This document shows positions 36,279 through 44,849 of a stretch of 64,000 nt of DNA, in pieces; the first letter of the stretch is position 1; each line of letters opens with the position of its first letter. Both the position numbers and the translations under genes were made by a program. The notes under the pieces are model-generated. The model was not told the DNA's origin and searched no databases. It worked only from the letters and a program-made list of their open reading frames with translations. The DNA is from Desertivirga brevis (GTDB lineage Bacteria; Bacteroidota; Bacteroidia; Sphingobacteriales; Sphingobacteriaceae), in assembly GCF_017355835.1 (NCBI RefSeq), contig NZ_JAFEWF010000001.1, positions 372,001-436,000 on the forward strand, in the 5' to 3' direction.

Positions 36279-36364
36279 GATTTAATCTTTACAGCTATAC
36301 ATCTAGCTACTTTCTTCCCAATTAATATTAGAACTTACGTTCCTTGAGGAATGCGTCCCCTTAA

Positions 36365-37507
36365 CTACAAAAGACCCTTTGTACTTGGCAGTTGCATATT
36401 GTTCACATCACGTTTAACCGCAACTTTAATTGCCTTTGCAAAGGCTTTAAATATAGCTTCTATTTTATGATGTTCATTCTGACCTTCAGCCTTAATATTC
36501 AAATTGCTTCTTGAGGCATCGCTAAAGGACTTGAAAAAATGAAAAAACATCTCTGTAGGCATTTCCCCAATTTTCTCTCTTTTAAATTCTGCGTCCCATA
36601 CGATCCAATTACGTCCTCCGAAATCAATTGCCACCTGTGCTAAGCAGTCATCCATTGGCAGACAGAAGCCATAGCGTTCGATTCCCCTTTTATCGCCTAA
36701 AGCTTGAGCCAGAGCCTCACCAAGAGCTATTCCAGTATCCTCGATCGTATGGTGCTCGTCTATGTGCAAGTCGCCCTTTGCTTCAATTTCCAGATCTATA
36801 CTGCCATGACGGGCTATTTGATCTAGCATATGGTCAAAGAAATGCAAACCTGTAGAAATCTTTGCATTACCCTTACCGTCTAAGTTTAATTTAATAAAGA
36901 TATCAGTCTCTTTAGTCGTTCTACGATGTTCAATTTCTCTTTTTCCAACTTTCAAAAACTCATAAACGTCTTTCCATAGTGTGGTATCCAAAGCAATGTA
37001 AGGTTTCAATTCGGTTGCCTGCTCCCTGATCTCATCAGAACCTAAGTCGGGATTTTGCTTGAGCCAAATCGCTTTACAGCCTAAATTTTTTGCAAGAGCT
37101 ACATCTGTAATTCTATCTCCAATCACGAAAGAGTTGGCGACGTCGTATTTTTCAGATTCGAAATAATGAGTTAAAAGAGCAGTTCCGGGTTTACGGGTAG
37201 GGGCATTCTCATGAGCGAATGTTTTATCAATAATAACCTCTTTAAAAGAAACTCCTTCAGCTTCAAACGACTCAATTATAAAATTATGAACGGGCCAAAA
37301 ATTTTCCTCTGGATGCGAATCTGTACCGAGACCATCCTGATTGGTCACCATTACAAGATCAAAATCCAGTTCTTCGGCAATTTTCGTCATGTACTTGAAG
37401 GCTGCAGGATAGAATTTCAATTTCTCAAATGAATCTACCTGGTAGTCTTCCGGTTCAAGGCATAATGTTCCGTCACGGTCAATGAAAAGTACTTTACGGG
37501 CGCTCAT
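36365..37507 (-). CDS. hisB: Bifunctional histidinol-phosphatase / imidazoleglycerol-phosphate dehydratase
   Basis: 380 residues from the start [15 protein letters not shown]; a longer start at 37537 would overlap hisC and is rejected. N-terminal HAD phosphatase (motif [33 protein letters not shown]) for histidinol phosphate (step 8). C-terminal IGP dehydratase with the two duplicated metal-binding His motifs [26 protein letters not shown] and [29 protein letters not shown] (step 6). The start is one base from the hisC stop. Confidence 0.97.
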   Translation of the reverse strand: MSARKVLFIDRDGTLCLEPEDYQVDSFEKLKFYPAAFKYMTKIAEELDFDLVMVTNQDGLGTDSHPEENFWPVHNFIIESFEAEGVSFKEVIIDKTFAHENAPTRKPGTALLTHYFESEKYDVANSFVIGDRITDVALAKNLGCKAIWLKQNPDLGSDEIREQATELKPYIALDTTLWKDVYEFLKVGKREIEHRRTTKETDIFIKLNLDGKGNAKISTGLHFFDHMLDQIARHGSIDLEIEAKGDLHIDEHHTIEDTGIALGEALAQALGDKRGIERYGFCLPMDDCLAQVAIDFGGRNWIVWDAEFKREKIGEMPTEMFFHFFKSFSDASRSNLNIKAEGQNEHHKIEAIFKAFAKAIKVAVKRDVNNMQLPSTKGLL

Positions 37508-37508
37508 A

Positions 37509-38561
37509 TTAGGAGTGATATGTTTTAAGAGTTTCAATTAGAGTTTGGTTTTCAGCTGGTGTACCAACTGTGATTCTTAAACTTCCTTCACAAAGTTCTA
37601 CCTTAGAACGATCACGAACAATAATACCCTTACTCACAAGAAAGTTGTAAATACTTTTAGCATCAGTAGTTTTAGCCAGAATAAAGTTTGCATCTGAAGG
37701 GAAAACCTTTAGTACGAAAGGAAGCTTGAGTAACTCTTTTACAAGATCTTCCCGTTCTTTAATTGTATCCTTTATCCAGCCATTAACCTGGTCTATGTTT
37801 TGTAAAGCTTCGAGAGCTATAATCTGTGAAGCTTCATTTATGTTGTATGGGGGCTTTACCTTGTTAAATACCTCTATGATCTCCTCGCTTGCAAAAGCCA
37901 TACCTACACGTAGGGCCGCAAGTCCCCATGCTTTCGAGAGGGTTTGAAGAACCACAAGATTACTGTATTCAGTGAGTTCCTGGATAAAAGTTTTTTGACG
38001 GGAATAATTGATGTATGCCTCATCGATAACCACGATCCCAGTAAAATTAGCAAGAACAGTTTCTATATCCTCTCGATTGATTGAATTAGCCGTGGGATTG
38101 TTAGGCGAGCAGATGAAGATCAGCTTAGTATTCTCATCTATTGCTTCAGCTATCCCATCTAAATTAAGCTGGTAATCAATCGTTAACGGCACCTTCTTAA
38201 TGGCAATATCGTTGATATTAGCAGACACCTCATACATTCCATAAGTAGGAGGAACGGTGATAACATTATCAACTCCCGGACGACAAAAAGCCCTGAACAG
38301 GATATCAATTGCTTCGTCACTACCGTTACCTAAAAAAATATTTTGAGGAGGCACACCCTTAATCTCACTAATTCTTTTTTTAACCTTCCACTGGAGCGGG
38401 TCCGGGTAACGATTGTATTGGTCCTTGATAGGAGAGCCGTAGCTGTTTTCATTGGCATCAAGAAAAACTGATGCTTCGCCCTTAAACTCATCCCTTGCGG
38501 AAGAGTAGGGTACTAAGTTTTTTATATTCTCTCTTAAAAGAGTGTTAAGATTAAATTCCAT
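37509..38561 (-). CDS. hisC: Histidinol-phosphate aminotransferase
   Basis: 350 residues from [20 protein letters not shown]; a Met eight codons upstream (38585) would overlap hisD by 14 bases. PLP-dependent fold type [46 protein letters not shown], and the Schiff-base lysine in [14 protein letters not shown]. The C-terminal Arg is in [13 protein letters not shown]. It transaminates imidazole acetol phosphate (step 7). The overlap or tight spacing with hisD and hisB indicates translational coupling. Confidence 0.97.
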   Translation of the reverse strand: MEFNLNTLLRENIKNLVPYSSARDEFKGEASVFLDANENSYGSPIKDQYNRYPDPLQWKVKKRISEIKGVPPQNIFLGNGSDEAIDILFRAFCRPGVDNVITVPPTYGMYEVSANINDIAIKKVPLTIDYQLNLDGIAEAIDENTKLIFICSPNNPTANSINREDIETVLANFTGIVVIDEAYINYSRQKTFIQELTEYSNLVVLQTLSKAWGLAALRVGMAFASEEIIEVFNKVKPPYNINEASQIIALEALQNIDQVNGWIKDTIKEREDLVKELLKLPFVLKVFPSDANFILAKTTDAKSIYNFLVSKGIIVRDRSKVELCEGSLRITVGTPAENQTLIETLKTYHS

Positions 38562-38571
38562 TGTGTCAAAT

Positions 38572-39867
38572 TTAGCTAAGTCCAACTTTTCTAACTGTTA
38601 CCGCATTCTTATGAGCCTGAAGCCCTTCTAATTCCGCAAGCACTTCCACAGCTGTTCCTATGTTTTGAATTCCCTGCGGGGTAATATGCTGGAAGGTGAC
38701 TTTCTTAACAAAAGAATCGACTGAGACACCGGAGTAAGACCGAGCATAAGCGCTTGTGGGAAGCGTATGGTTTGTACCGGAAGCGTAATCTCCCGCGCTC
38801 TCTGGTGTAAGGTTTCCAAGAAATACAGAACCTGCGTTACTAATTAAGTTGGTTATAGATGACCAGTTTTCGGTAGCAAGAATTAAGTGTTCAGGAGCAT
38901 AGACGTTACTAAAACTCATGGCAACTTCGAGGCTTTCTGCCAGTACTGCATACGAATTTTCAATTGCCTTTGCTGCAATTTCTCTCCTTGGCAATACCTG
39001 AAGTTGAGCTCCTAATTCCTTAATTGTTTCAGATATAATAAAGGGAGAAGTTGCTACAAGAACGGATTGGGAATCTACTCCATGTTCAGCCTGAGCTAAA
39101 AGATCGGCCGCAACATAAACAGGGTTAGAAGTATCATCCGCTATCACAAGCACCTCTGATGGCCCGGCCGGCATATCAATAGCGGTTTGTGTTGTAGATT
39201 GAATGATAGTTTTAGCTTTAGTCACATATTGATTTCCCGGACCAAAGATCTTATCTACTTTAGGGATACTCTCTGTTCCGTAAGCCATGGCAGCAACAGC
39301 CTGAGCTCCGCCTGCAAGATAAATCCTGTCGATCTCAAGCAATTTCGCGACATAGGCGACATAGCAATTGATAGAGCCGTCCTTTTGAGGAGGTGAGCAT
39401 ACTACTATTTCCTTGCATCCGGCAATTTTTGCAGGAATTCCCAACATTAGAAATGTGCTTGGAAGAACGGCTGTACCACCGGGAATATACAAACCAACTT
39501 TTTCGATTGGCCTCAATTCCCGCCAGCAGGTTACACCAGGCATCGTTTCTACCTTGTCTTCTTGCTTAAGCTGCGTTTGGTGAAACTTGTAGATATTCTG
39601 GAACGCCGTTTCTATTGCAAGCCTCTGCTCTTCCGCAATTGTAGAAGCTATCTCTCTAATCTGCTCCTTATTTAAAAATAGAGATGTAAGTTTTACTTTA
39701 TCGAAAGCTTCTGCAAAGCTTAAAAGTGCGGTGTCTCCCTTTAGTTTTACTTCTGAAATTATTGATTCGACCCGTTCGCCTATCACATTGCTTTCATCCG
39801 CATTTCTTGAAACGAGTGCTTCTATCTCAGCTGTACCTAATTCTTTGTACTTATAAGTCTTAAGCAT
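38572..39867 (-). CDS. hisD: Histidinol dehydrogenase
   Basis: A 431-residue zinc enzyme for the last two oxidations of histidinol. Signatures: VGLYIPGGTAVLPSTFLMLGIPAKIAGC, GTESIPKVDKIFGPGNQYVTKAK, DMPAGPSEVLVIAD, LAQAEHGVDSQS, with the active-site region NVYAPEHLILA and GNLTPESAGDYASGTNHTLPTS. The spacer to hisG (39868-39926) contains a GC-rich repeat close to the ribosome-binding region. Confidence 0.97.
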   Translation of the reverse strand: MLKTYKYKELGTAEIEALVSRNADESNVIGERVESIISEVKLKGDTALLSFAEAFDKVKLTSLFLNKEQIREIASTIAEEQRLAIETAFQNIYKFHQTQLKQEDKVETMPGVTCWRELRPIEKVGLYIPGGTAVLPSTFLMLGIPAKIAGCKEIVVCSPPQKDGSINCYVAYVAKLLEIDRIYLAGGAQAVAAMAYGTESIPKVDKIFGPGNQYVTKAKTIIQSTTQTAIDMPAGPSEVLVIADDTSNPVYVAADLLAQAEHGVDSQSVLVATSPFIISETIKELGAQLQVLPRREIAAKAIENSYAVLAESLEVAMSFSNVYAPEHLILATENWSSITNLISNAGSVFLGNLTPESAGDYASGTNHTLPTSAYARSYSGVSVDSFVKKVTFQHITPQGIQNIGTAVEVLAELEGLQAHKNAVTVRKVGLS

Positions 39868-39874
39868 CTTTATA

Positions 39875-39894
39875 CCTCATCCCCCAAAGGAGGA
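39875..39894 (-). repeat. GC-rich repeat in the hisG-hisD spacer
   Basis: Minus strand TCCTCCTTTGGGGGATGAGG, seven bases upstream of the hisD ATG. Related to the elements at 34386-34411 and 34800-34826 by the core TCC..CTTT.GG. Confidence 0.5.
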
Positions 39895-39926
39895 ACTTTT
39901 GAACGTATAAGCTACCTCAGCAGCCT

Positions 39927-40778
39927 TTAAATTATTATCTTTTCAATTGGCATTACCACAATTCCCTGGGCTCCGGCCGCTTTTAACTGACTGATCTTTC
40001 CCCAAAAATCTTTTTCAGGAATCACCGTATGTACAGCCACCCATCCTTCTTCAGCTAAAGGAACAACAGTTGGGCTCTTGATACCAGGAAGAAGAGCTTT
40101 GATCTCATCCAAATGAGCTTTCTCTACATTAAGTACCACATACTTTGTTTCCTTAGCTCTCAAAACGGATTGAATCCGCTGGATTAATTCTATAATAAGT
40201 GGATCATTTTCTTCCCCTTTTCGTCCAATTAATACAGCTTCGGAGTGTAAAACGTCACCGAAAGCTTTTAACCCATTACTTTTTAAAGTACCTCCGGTCG
40301 AAACAAGATCACAAATTGCATCACTTAAACCCAAACCCGGGGAAATTTCAACAGAACCAGAAATGGTACGTATTTCAGATTGAATATTATTATCTGCTAA
40401 GAACTTCTTCAGAATAGAAGGGTATGAGGTAGCAATTGCTTTTCCATTTAAATCACTCAGGCTTTGATAATTAGCCTGGTTAGGAACAGCAAGCTTCAAA
40501 GAGCACTTCCCAAATCCAAGTCGCTGTAAGTAGGCTACGTCAACCTCGGTTTCGCAAATTACATTTTCACCAACAATACCAAGATCAGCAATCCCGTCCT
40601 GAACATACTCCGGAATATCGTCATCACGAAGGAAAAGGATCTCTAAAGGAAAATTGGAAACCGGGGAAATTAAAGAGCTTTTGTAGTTTTCGAAATTTAA
40701 ACCGCAGTTTTTAAGAAGCTCAACAGATTTTTCGTTTAACCTACCCGACTTCTGGATAGCAATTTTGAGTGTTTTCAA
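39927..40778 (-). CDS. hisG: ATP phosphoribosyltransferase, long form
   Basis: 283 residues. First enzyme of the pathway, condensing ATP and PRPP. KIAIQKSGRLNEKSVELL starts the fold; DDIPEYVQDGIADLGIVGENV and the PRPP loop ISPGLGLSDAICDLVSTGGTL follow. A C-terminal regulatory domain (~205-283, VVPLAEEGWVAVHTVIPEKDFW) makes it the long, histidine-inhibited form that does not need HisZ. First structural gene of the operon, preceded by a His-rich leader peptide. Confidence 0.97.
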   Translation of the reverse strand: MKTLKIAIQKSGRLNEKSVELLKNCGLNFENYKSSLISPVSNFPLEILFLRDDDIPEYVQDGIADLGIVGENVICETEVDVAYLQRLGFGKCSLKLAVPNQANYQSLSDLNGKAIATSYPSILKKFLADNNIQSEIRTISGSVEISPGLGLSDAICDLVSTGGTLKSNGLKAFGDVLHSEAVLIGRKGEENDPLIIELIQRIQSVLRAKETKYVVLNVEKAHLDEIKALLPGIKSPTVVPLAEEGWVAVHTVIPEKDFWGKISQLKAAGAQGIVVMPIEKIII

Positions 40779-40860
40779 TGTTTAAAATTTTATAATCAGT
40801 TCAACAATATATTCGGGGTAAACATGCTTCACGTAGAAACATACAAATTCAATCTATCGC

Positions 40861-40908
40861 CTACTGGCGATGATGGAAGTGCATGTGATGTGTGAAAACG
40901 TGTTTCAT
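40861..40908 (-). CDS. hisL: Histidine-rich leader peptide of the his operon
   Basis: A 15-codon frame on the minus strand, 82 bases upstream of hisG, encoding MKHVFTHHMHFHHRQ: six histidines in 15 residues, including two His-His pairs. It starts 31 bases after a -7 promoter element (40939-40946). This is the arrangement of classical his attenuators, where ribosome stalling at His codons decides readthrough. A small hairpin ATCGC/GCGAT (40857-40871) overlaps the stop codon, and a second, ATGTTTC/GAAGCAT with one G-T pair, lies near 40825-40845. I could not find a clear T-run terminator, so the mechanism may not be classical. Confidence 0.75.
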   Translation of the reverse strand: MKHVFTHHMHFHHRQ

Positions 40909-40938
40909 TTTGTTGATATCCTGATTAACAGGGAGCCG

Positions 40939-40946
40939 CAAATATA
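40939..40946 (-). promoter_or_regulatory. -7 promoter element of the his operon
   Basis: Plus strand CAAATATA, i.e. TATATTTG on the minus strand. It lies 31 bases before the leader peptide start, fitting a short 5' UTR. Confidence 0.55.
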
Positions 40947-41054
40947 TAGAAAAATCAAAATTAAAAAGCCAAAATTCAAAAAAGCACCTTTAACAGTACA
41001 CTGGGCATCTTCTCACAGAATAATTCTTTAAATCTATCCTTAAATAAATAGCTC

Positions 41055-41062
41055 TATCTTTG
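41055..41062 (+). promoter_or_regulatory. -7 promoter element of the DEAD-box helicase gene
   Basis: TATCTTTG ends only four bases before the ATG at 41067, so transcription would start at or within the start codon; a leaderless mRNA is implied. Confidence 0.5.
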
Positions 41063-41066
41063 CCCT

Positions 41067-42452
41067 ATGGCGCAGACTTTCGAAGATTTTAAATTAAACC
41101 GGCAAATACTTAATGCTATTGAGGATGCTGGCTACACACAACCAACGCCAATTCAGGAAAAAGCTATAGTCCCAATTTTGTCCGGACAAGACATTATGGG
41201 AATTGCTCAAACCGGGACCGGTAAAACGGCTGCTTACGTTTTACCAATGTTAATGAAACTGAAATACGCTCAAGGAGTTGATCCAAGAGCTTTAATCATT
41301 GCTCCAACAAGAGAGCTTGCAATGCAGATAGAAGAGAATATTAAACTCTTCGCGAAATACACTGACCTGAGAACCGTCGTGCTGTACGGAGGTTTAGGAC
41401 CTAAAACCCAAATAGCGGAGTTAGAGAAAGGATGTGATATTATAGTAGCTACACCCGGACGCTTCCTTGACCTTTATCTTGCAGGTAATATAAATACCAA
41501 ATACCTCCAGTTCCTGGTAATGGATGAAGCTGATAAAATGATGGATATGGGTTTCATTGGTTCAATCCACCGTATTTTAGAGGTAGTACCAAGGAAGCGA
41601 CAGAACTTATTATTTTCTGCGACAATGGGAGAGCTGGTCCACAAAATAGCTGGAGACTTTTTAAAATTTCCAACAGTAATTGAAGTTGCACCACAGGCCA
41701 CACCAGCTCAGACAGTAACTCAGATACTATACAACGTTCCTAATTTAAAGACAAAACTGAACCTGCTTCAGCACTTATTGAAAAACGATGAAGAATTCCA
41801 TCGGCTTATTATTTTTTGTAAGACGAAGAATGTTGCAGATAATATATTCAGTTTTTTGGAGCGCCGTTATGGCGATAACAACGTAAGGGTTATTCACGCT
41901 AATAAGGGCCAAAATACACGAATAAATTCTATCAATGCTTTTAAAGAAGGAGAGGTTCGGATACTTGTAGCTACCGATGTTGCAGCTCGAGGCCTCGACG
42001 TTACTAATGTAAGTCATGTTATTAATTTTGATGTTCCTATTGTCATTGAGGATTACGTACACCGTATTGGAAGAACTGGGCGGGCATATAATACTGGGAC
42101 GGCTATAACTTTCTGCAATCCGGCGGAAACTTATTACGTTAAGAAAATTGAGAAACTAATCAGACAGGATATTCCTGTTGAAAAGATTCCCGAAGCTGTT
42201 TTTGTTGAAGAAACTCCTTACAACGAGCGACAGGAGATCGCCAAGGAAATTGATATTCAAAAACGAAAAGAGAATCCAGAGTTTAAAGGTGCGTTCCACG
42301 ACAAAAAAGCATCAAACACTAAAGACAATAAGAACAATAAGTCTGGTAAGTCGCAAAAGGAGTCTAAAGAGAGCTTTAAAGAAAGGACCGCGGCAGCAAA
42401 AAAAGCCCTCAGTAAGGGATCCTTTCAGGGAAACAAACGGGGAAAAAGATAA
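41067..42452 (+). CDS. DEAD-box RNA helicase
   Basis: A 461-residue RhlE-type helicase. Q motif YTQPTPIQEKAI, motif I AQTGTGKTAA, Ia PTRELAMQI, Ib TPGRFLD, II DEAD (VMDEADKMMDMGF), III SAT (LFSATM), IV LIIFCKTK, V VATDVAARGLDV, VI HRIGRTGRA. The C-terminal ~60 residues are a lysine-rich, disordered RNA-binding tail (KDNKNNKSGKSQKESKES). Likely role in ribosome assembly or cold adaptation. Divergent from the his operon; the small membrane protein gene follows after six bases. Confidence 0.95.
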   Translation: MAQTFEDFKLNRQILNAIEDAGYTQPTPIQEKAIVPILSGQDIMGIAQTGTGKTAAYVLPMLMKLKYAQGVDPRALIIAPTRELAMQIEENIKLFAKYTDLRTVVLYGGLGPKTQIAELEKGCDIIVATPGRFLDLYLAGNINTKYLQFLVMDEADKMMDMGFIGSIHRILEVVPRKRQNLLFSATMGELVHKIAGDFLKFPTVIEVAPQATPAQTVTQILYNVPNLKTKLNLLQHLLKNDEEFHRLIIFCKTKNVADNIFSFLERRYGDNNVRVIHANKGQNTRINSINAFKEGEVRILVATDVAARGLDVTNVSHVINFDVPIVIEDYVHRIGRTGRAYNTGTAITFCNPAETYYVKKIEKLIRQDIPVEKIPEAVFVEETPYNERQEIAKEIDIQKRKENPEFKGAFHDKKASNTKDNKNNKSGKSQKESKESFKERTAAAKKALSKGSFQGNKRGKR

Positions 42453-42458
42453 GGTTCC

Positions 42459-42710
42459 ATGAAAGTTACACCCTTCAACCTCGTATTCGCAGTATTACTG
42501 GGACATTTTGGCGTTAACTTACTGAGCATAAATAAAACGAGTGCAAAAAGCCTGAACGCAGGCTTCAGCTATTGGCATCTTGTAATATTAATTTTCATTG
42601 TTGTAGCTGATATAATTCTCAGAGCTATTATCGCCGACACAAAGAAACTTTGGCTTATAGAATCATTATGTGTTGTAGTCTCTGCAGCACTGGTTGGTTT
42701 TATTCTATAA
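42459..42710 (+). CDS. Small membrane protein of unknown function
   Basis: 83 residues with three hydrophobic segments (LVFAVLLGHFGVNLLSI, YWHLVILIFIVVADIILRAII, LIESLCVVVSAALVGFIL). No recognised domain. It begins six bases after the helicase stop, so it is probably co-transcribed. Confidence 0.65.
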   Translation: MKVTPFNLVFAVLLGHFGVNLLSINKTSAKSLNAGFSYWHLVILIFIVVADIILRAIIADTKKLWLIESLCVVVSAALVGFIL

Positions 42711-42830
42711 TCATAAGAACATCATTATTCAATTAATCATTTTGATTGTAGATAAAGCTTTTAACATCTTTGTGACCGAATCAGTGTAGGTGCAGCCACC
42801 CAAAATAGATCAATGTAATCAATTCAAATA

Positions 42831-43166
42831 ATGAAGAAAGCAGAAATAAAACTTACGATAGAACTGGATGATAATAACGTTCCTGAGAACATAACATGGG
42901 AATCTACTGACGGCGAAAACAAAGAAGCTCTTCCAGTTAAGTCGATGATGTTAGCTCTGTGGGATCATAACTATAAGAACTCCTTACGGATTGACCTGTG
43001 GACGAAAGACATGCCAGTGGATGAGATGAAAAGATTTTTCTACGAGACTCTTCAAACAATGGGCGACAGCTTTTTAAGAGCAACAGGAGAGAAGAATATA
43101 GTAGAGGATTTACGTGATTACTGCGCCCATTTTGCAGAAAAAATGGAGATCACTCAGCAGAGTTAA
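42831..43166 (+). CDS. gldC: Gliding motility protein GldC
   Basis: A 111-residue GldC family protein: KAEIKLTIELDDNNVPENITWESTDG, LALWDHNYKNSLRIDLWTKDMPVDEMKRFFYETLQTMGDSF, DYCAHFAEKM. GldC is widely conserved in Bacteroidota, including non-gliding species, and in gliders is an accessory to the Gld/T9SS machinery. No other gld gene is in the window, so gliding cannot be inferred. Confidence 0.93.
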   Translation: MKKAEIKLTIELDDNNVPENITWESTDGENKEALPVKSMMLALWDHNYKNSLRIDLWTKDMPVDEMKRFFYETLQTMGDSFLRATGEKNIVEDLRDYCAHFAEKMEITQQS

Positions 43167-43174
43167 AAAATAAA

Positions 43175-43197
43175 AACGGGGATGTAGAATCCCCGTT
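43175..43197 (-). terminator. Terminator between gldC and the DUF4142 gene
   Basis: Perfect 9-bp stem AACGGGGAT/ATCCCCGTT, loop GTAGA. On the minus strand the tail is TTTATTTTTT, so it serves the DUF4142 gene; it may also stop gldC transcripts. Confidence 0.8.
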
Positions 43198-43218
43198 CTC
43201 CGAAAAAATAGCAATATG

Positions 43219-43737
43219 CTAAGGATTGACGGTGTTCTTTAGTGTAACGGCGTGATCCAAATGCATTTTTAATACAGGAATTTTGTCTTGAGCGAATTTC
43301 TTAATTTCAGGATCATCCAGATCATCTGCGGCTTCTTCAAAAAGGTTTACAGTTCTCTGATGGGAGTCTACCATCATTTGTGCGTACACACGATCGAAGT
43401 CCGCACCAGAACGCGCATTTAAATCATTATACATCGCTCTGTGCTCCTCATTCATGCTAGTAGGCATTGCGATTCCGTTTTGCTCAGCAACAGCCTGTAG
43501 CTCAATAGTTGCGGCAGTATGATCTGCAATCATCATATTGCCATAATTTTTTACTTCAGCTCTCGCTCCCTTAGCCGCAGATGCAGCCAGTTTGCCTGAC
43601 TCTATTTCAAACATGTTACTGCTAGCAGCTTTGGAGACAAATTCAGTCTCATCCCCTTCATCAATGTCGTCTTTGTCGCAAGCTTGTATTGTACATGCTC
43701 CAATTAAAATTAGTCCAATAATTCTGAATGTTTTCAT
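43219..43737 (-). CDS. DUF4142 domain lipoprotein
   Basis: 172 residues from the start MKTFRIIGLILIGACTIQAC, chosen because it gives a lipoprotein signal (lipobox TIQACDK); an upstream Met at 43779 would place 14 residues before the signal peptide. The mature part is the four-helix DUF4142 ferritin-like domain: FVSKAASSNMFEIESGKLAA, KNYGNMMIADHTAAT, YAQMMVDSHQRTVNLFEEAA, FAQDKIPVLKMHLDHA. Function unknown, often stress-associated and envelope-located. Confidence 0.9.
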   Translation of the reverse strand: MKTFRIIGLILIGACTIQACDKDDIDEGDETEFVSKAASSNMFEIESGKLAASAAKGARAEVKNYGNMMIADHTAATIELQAVAEQNGIAMPTSMNEEHRAMYNDLNARSGADFDRVYAQMMVDSHQRTVNLFEEAADDLDDPEIKKFAQDKIPVLKMHLDHAVTLKNTVNP

Positions 43738-43883
43738 AGTGTAGAAATTAAAGTTTAATGTTACCTGGCTGGTAAACACGGTCTAAATCAAGCAGTTCTT
43801 CTAAAAGGAAAATAGGGTATTTTACCCTTTATTTAATTTTTTACCCAACTATAATGGCTTTAATTTTTAACAAGCCTAAAAAC

Positions 43884-43891
43884 TATCTTTG
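43884..43891 (+). promoter_or_regulatory. -7 promoter element of ccmB
   Basis: TATCTTTG, seven bases before the ATG at 43899. It lies inside the longer frame that begins at 43854, so the shorter start is preferred. Confidence 0.55.
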
Positions 43892-43898
43892 CAACTCC

Positions 43899-44558
43899 AT
43901 GAACACATTTTCGCAAGTTAAATTTTTAGTGAGAAAAGAAATACTTCTGGAGTGGCGGTCAAAATACGCGTTGAACGGCATCCTGCTTTACTTGGTATCT
44001 ACAATATTTGTTTGCTTTCTATCTTTTAAAAAGGTCGATCCGATAACATGGAATGCTTTGTTTTGGATAATAATGTTGTTTGCTTCTGTTAATGCAATTG
44101 CGAAGAGTTTTCTACAGGAGAGTAAGGGCCGGCAGTTATATTATTACAGTATTACTAGCGCAAAGGCTGTAATTCTTTCAAAAATAATATACAATGTACT
44201 ACTGATGTTAGTGTTGGCAGCTCTCGCCATTGGATTTTATTCAATTGTTTTTGAGAACCAGATCGGCGATTTGCTTTTCTATCTTTTGTCTGTTTTTATC
44301 GGGAGTGTAAGCTTTGCCTCTGTTTTCACCATGATCTCCGGTATCGCTTCAAAAGCAAACAATAGTGGTGCTTTAATGGCAATTTTAAGCTTTCCAGTTA
44401 TTATACCATTACTGATGCTTTTAATTAAATTATCAAAAAATGCAATGGATGGTTTGCAGCGCGAAGTTAGTTTAGATGAGATCGCCGTTCTCATAGCTAT
44501 CAACATTGTGGTAGGGACCGCATCACTGATACTGTTTCCCTATCTCTGGAAAGATTAA
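43899..44558 (+). CDS. ccmB: Heme exporter protein CcmB
   Basis: 219 residues from the start MNTFSQVKFLVRKEILLEWR. The N-terminal cytosolic segment FLVRKEILLEWRSKYALNGILLY is the CcmB signature; six hydrophobic segments follow, with FFK-type boundaries and FSLDEI-like REVSLDEIAVLIAIN before the last. It is the membrane part of the CcmAB ABC transporter of cytochrome c maturation. In many Bacteroidota ccmC follows directly; here no ccm gene follows within the window, and a small minus-strand frame lies at its 3' end. Confidence 0.92.
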   Translation: MNTFSQVKFLVRKEILLEWRSKYALNGILLYLVSTIFVCFLSFKKVDPITWNALFWIIMLFASVNAIAKSFLQESKGRQLYYYSITSAKAVILSKIIYNVLLMLVLAALAIGFYSIVFENQIGDLLFYLLSVFIGSVSFASVFTMISGIASKANNSGALMAILSFPVIIPLLMLLIKLSKNAMDGLQREVSLDEIAVLIAINIVVGTASLILFPYLWKD

Positions 44559-44561
44559 AAA

Positions 44562-44675
44562 TTAAGCATAGTAGAAACTATACATAAGATAAAGGCTCAG
44601 GGCTGCAAGTAATAGAACAAAAAAGGAATCTCGAATACCTTTTCGAATACTATCTAATTCCGGGTGTTCTTTCAT
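44562..44675 (-). CDS. Putative 37-residue single-pass membrane protein
   Basis: Encodes MKEHPELDSIRKGIRDSFFV, LLLAALSLYLMYSFYYA: a charged N-terminus, then one transmembrane helix ending at the C-terminus. The layout resembles small membrane proteins. It is convergent with ccmB, whose stop is three bases away. No typical ribosome site is visible; many Bacteroidota genes lack one. It fills most of an otherwise empty 290-base gap. Confidence 0.4.
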   Translation of the reverse strand: MKEHPELDSIRKGIRDSFFVLLLAALSLYLMYSFYYA

Positions 44676-44849
44676 GAATGCTTTTATTGGTTAAACAATT
44701 TCTAAACCTTTTGGTTTTTCAACCATTTCAAAATCCGTCCATTTTACTATACATTACTCCCATTTAAACCATGTTGGAACTCTTATTTAAGGCAGTTTAG
44801 GCTGTGGATTGATTTTTGATTTATACAGTTAACACTTATGATATAAACC

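Noticed and set aside
36337..36360. Hairpin-like ACGTTCCTTGAGGAATGCGT between hisH and hisB
   Set aside because: Only five consecutive pairs plus a bulge, no T-run and no repeat match; too weak to call a terminator or repeat.
41775..42062. 95-codon minus-strand frame inside the DEAD-box gene
   Set aside because: Antisense to helicase motifs IV-VI with no independent support.
43854..43898. Longer N-terminus for CcmB
   Set aside because: A TATCTTTG promoter element lies inside this extension, and CcmB proteins begin close to the FLVRKE segment.
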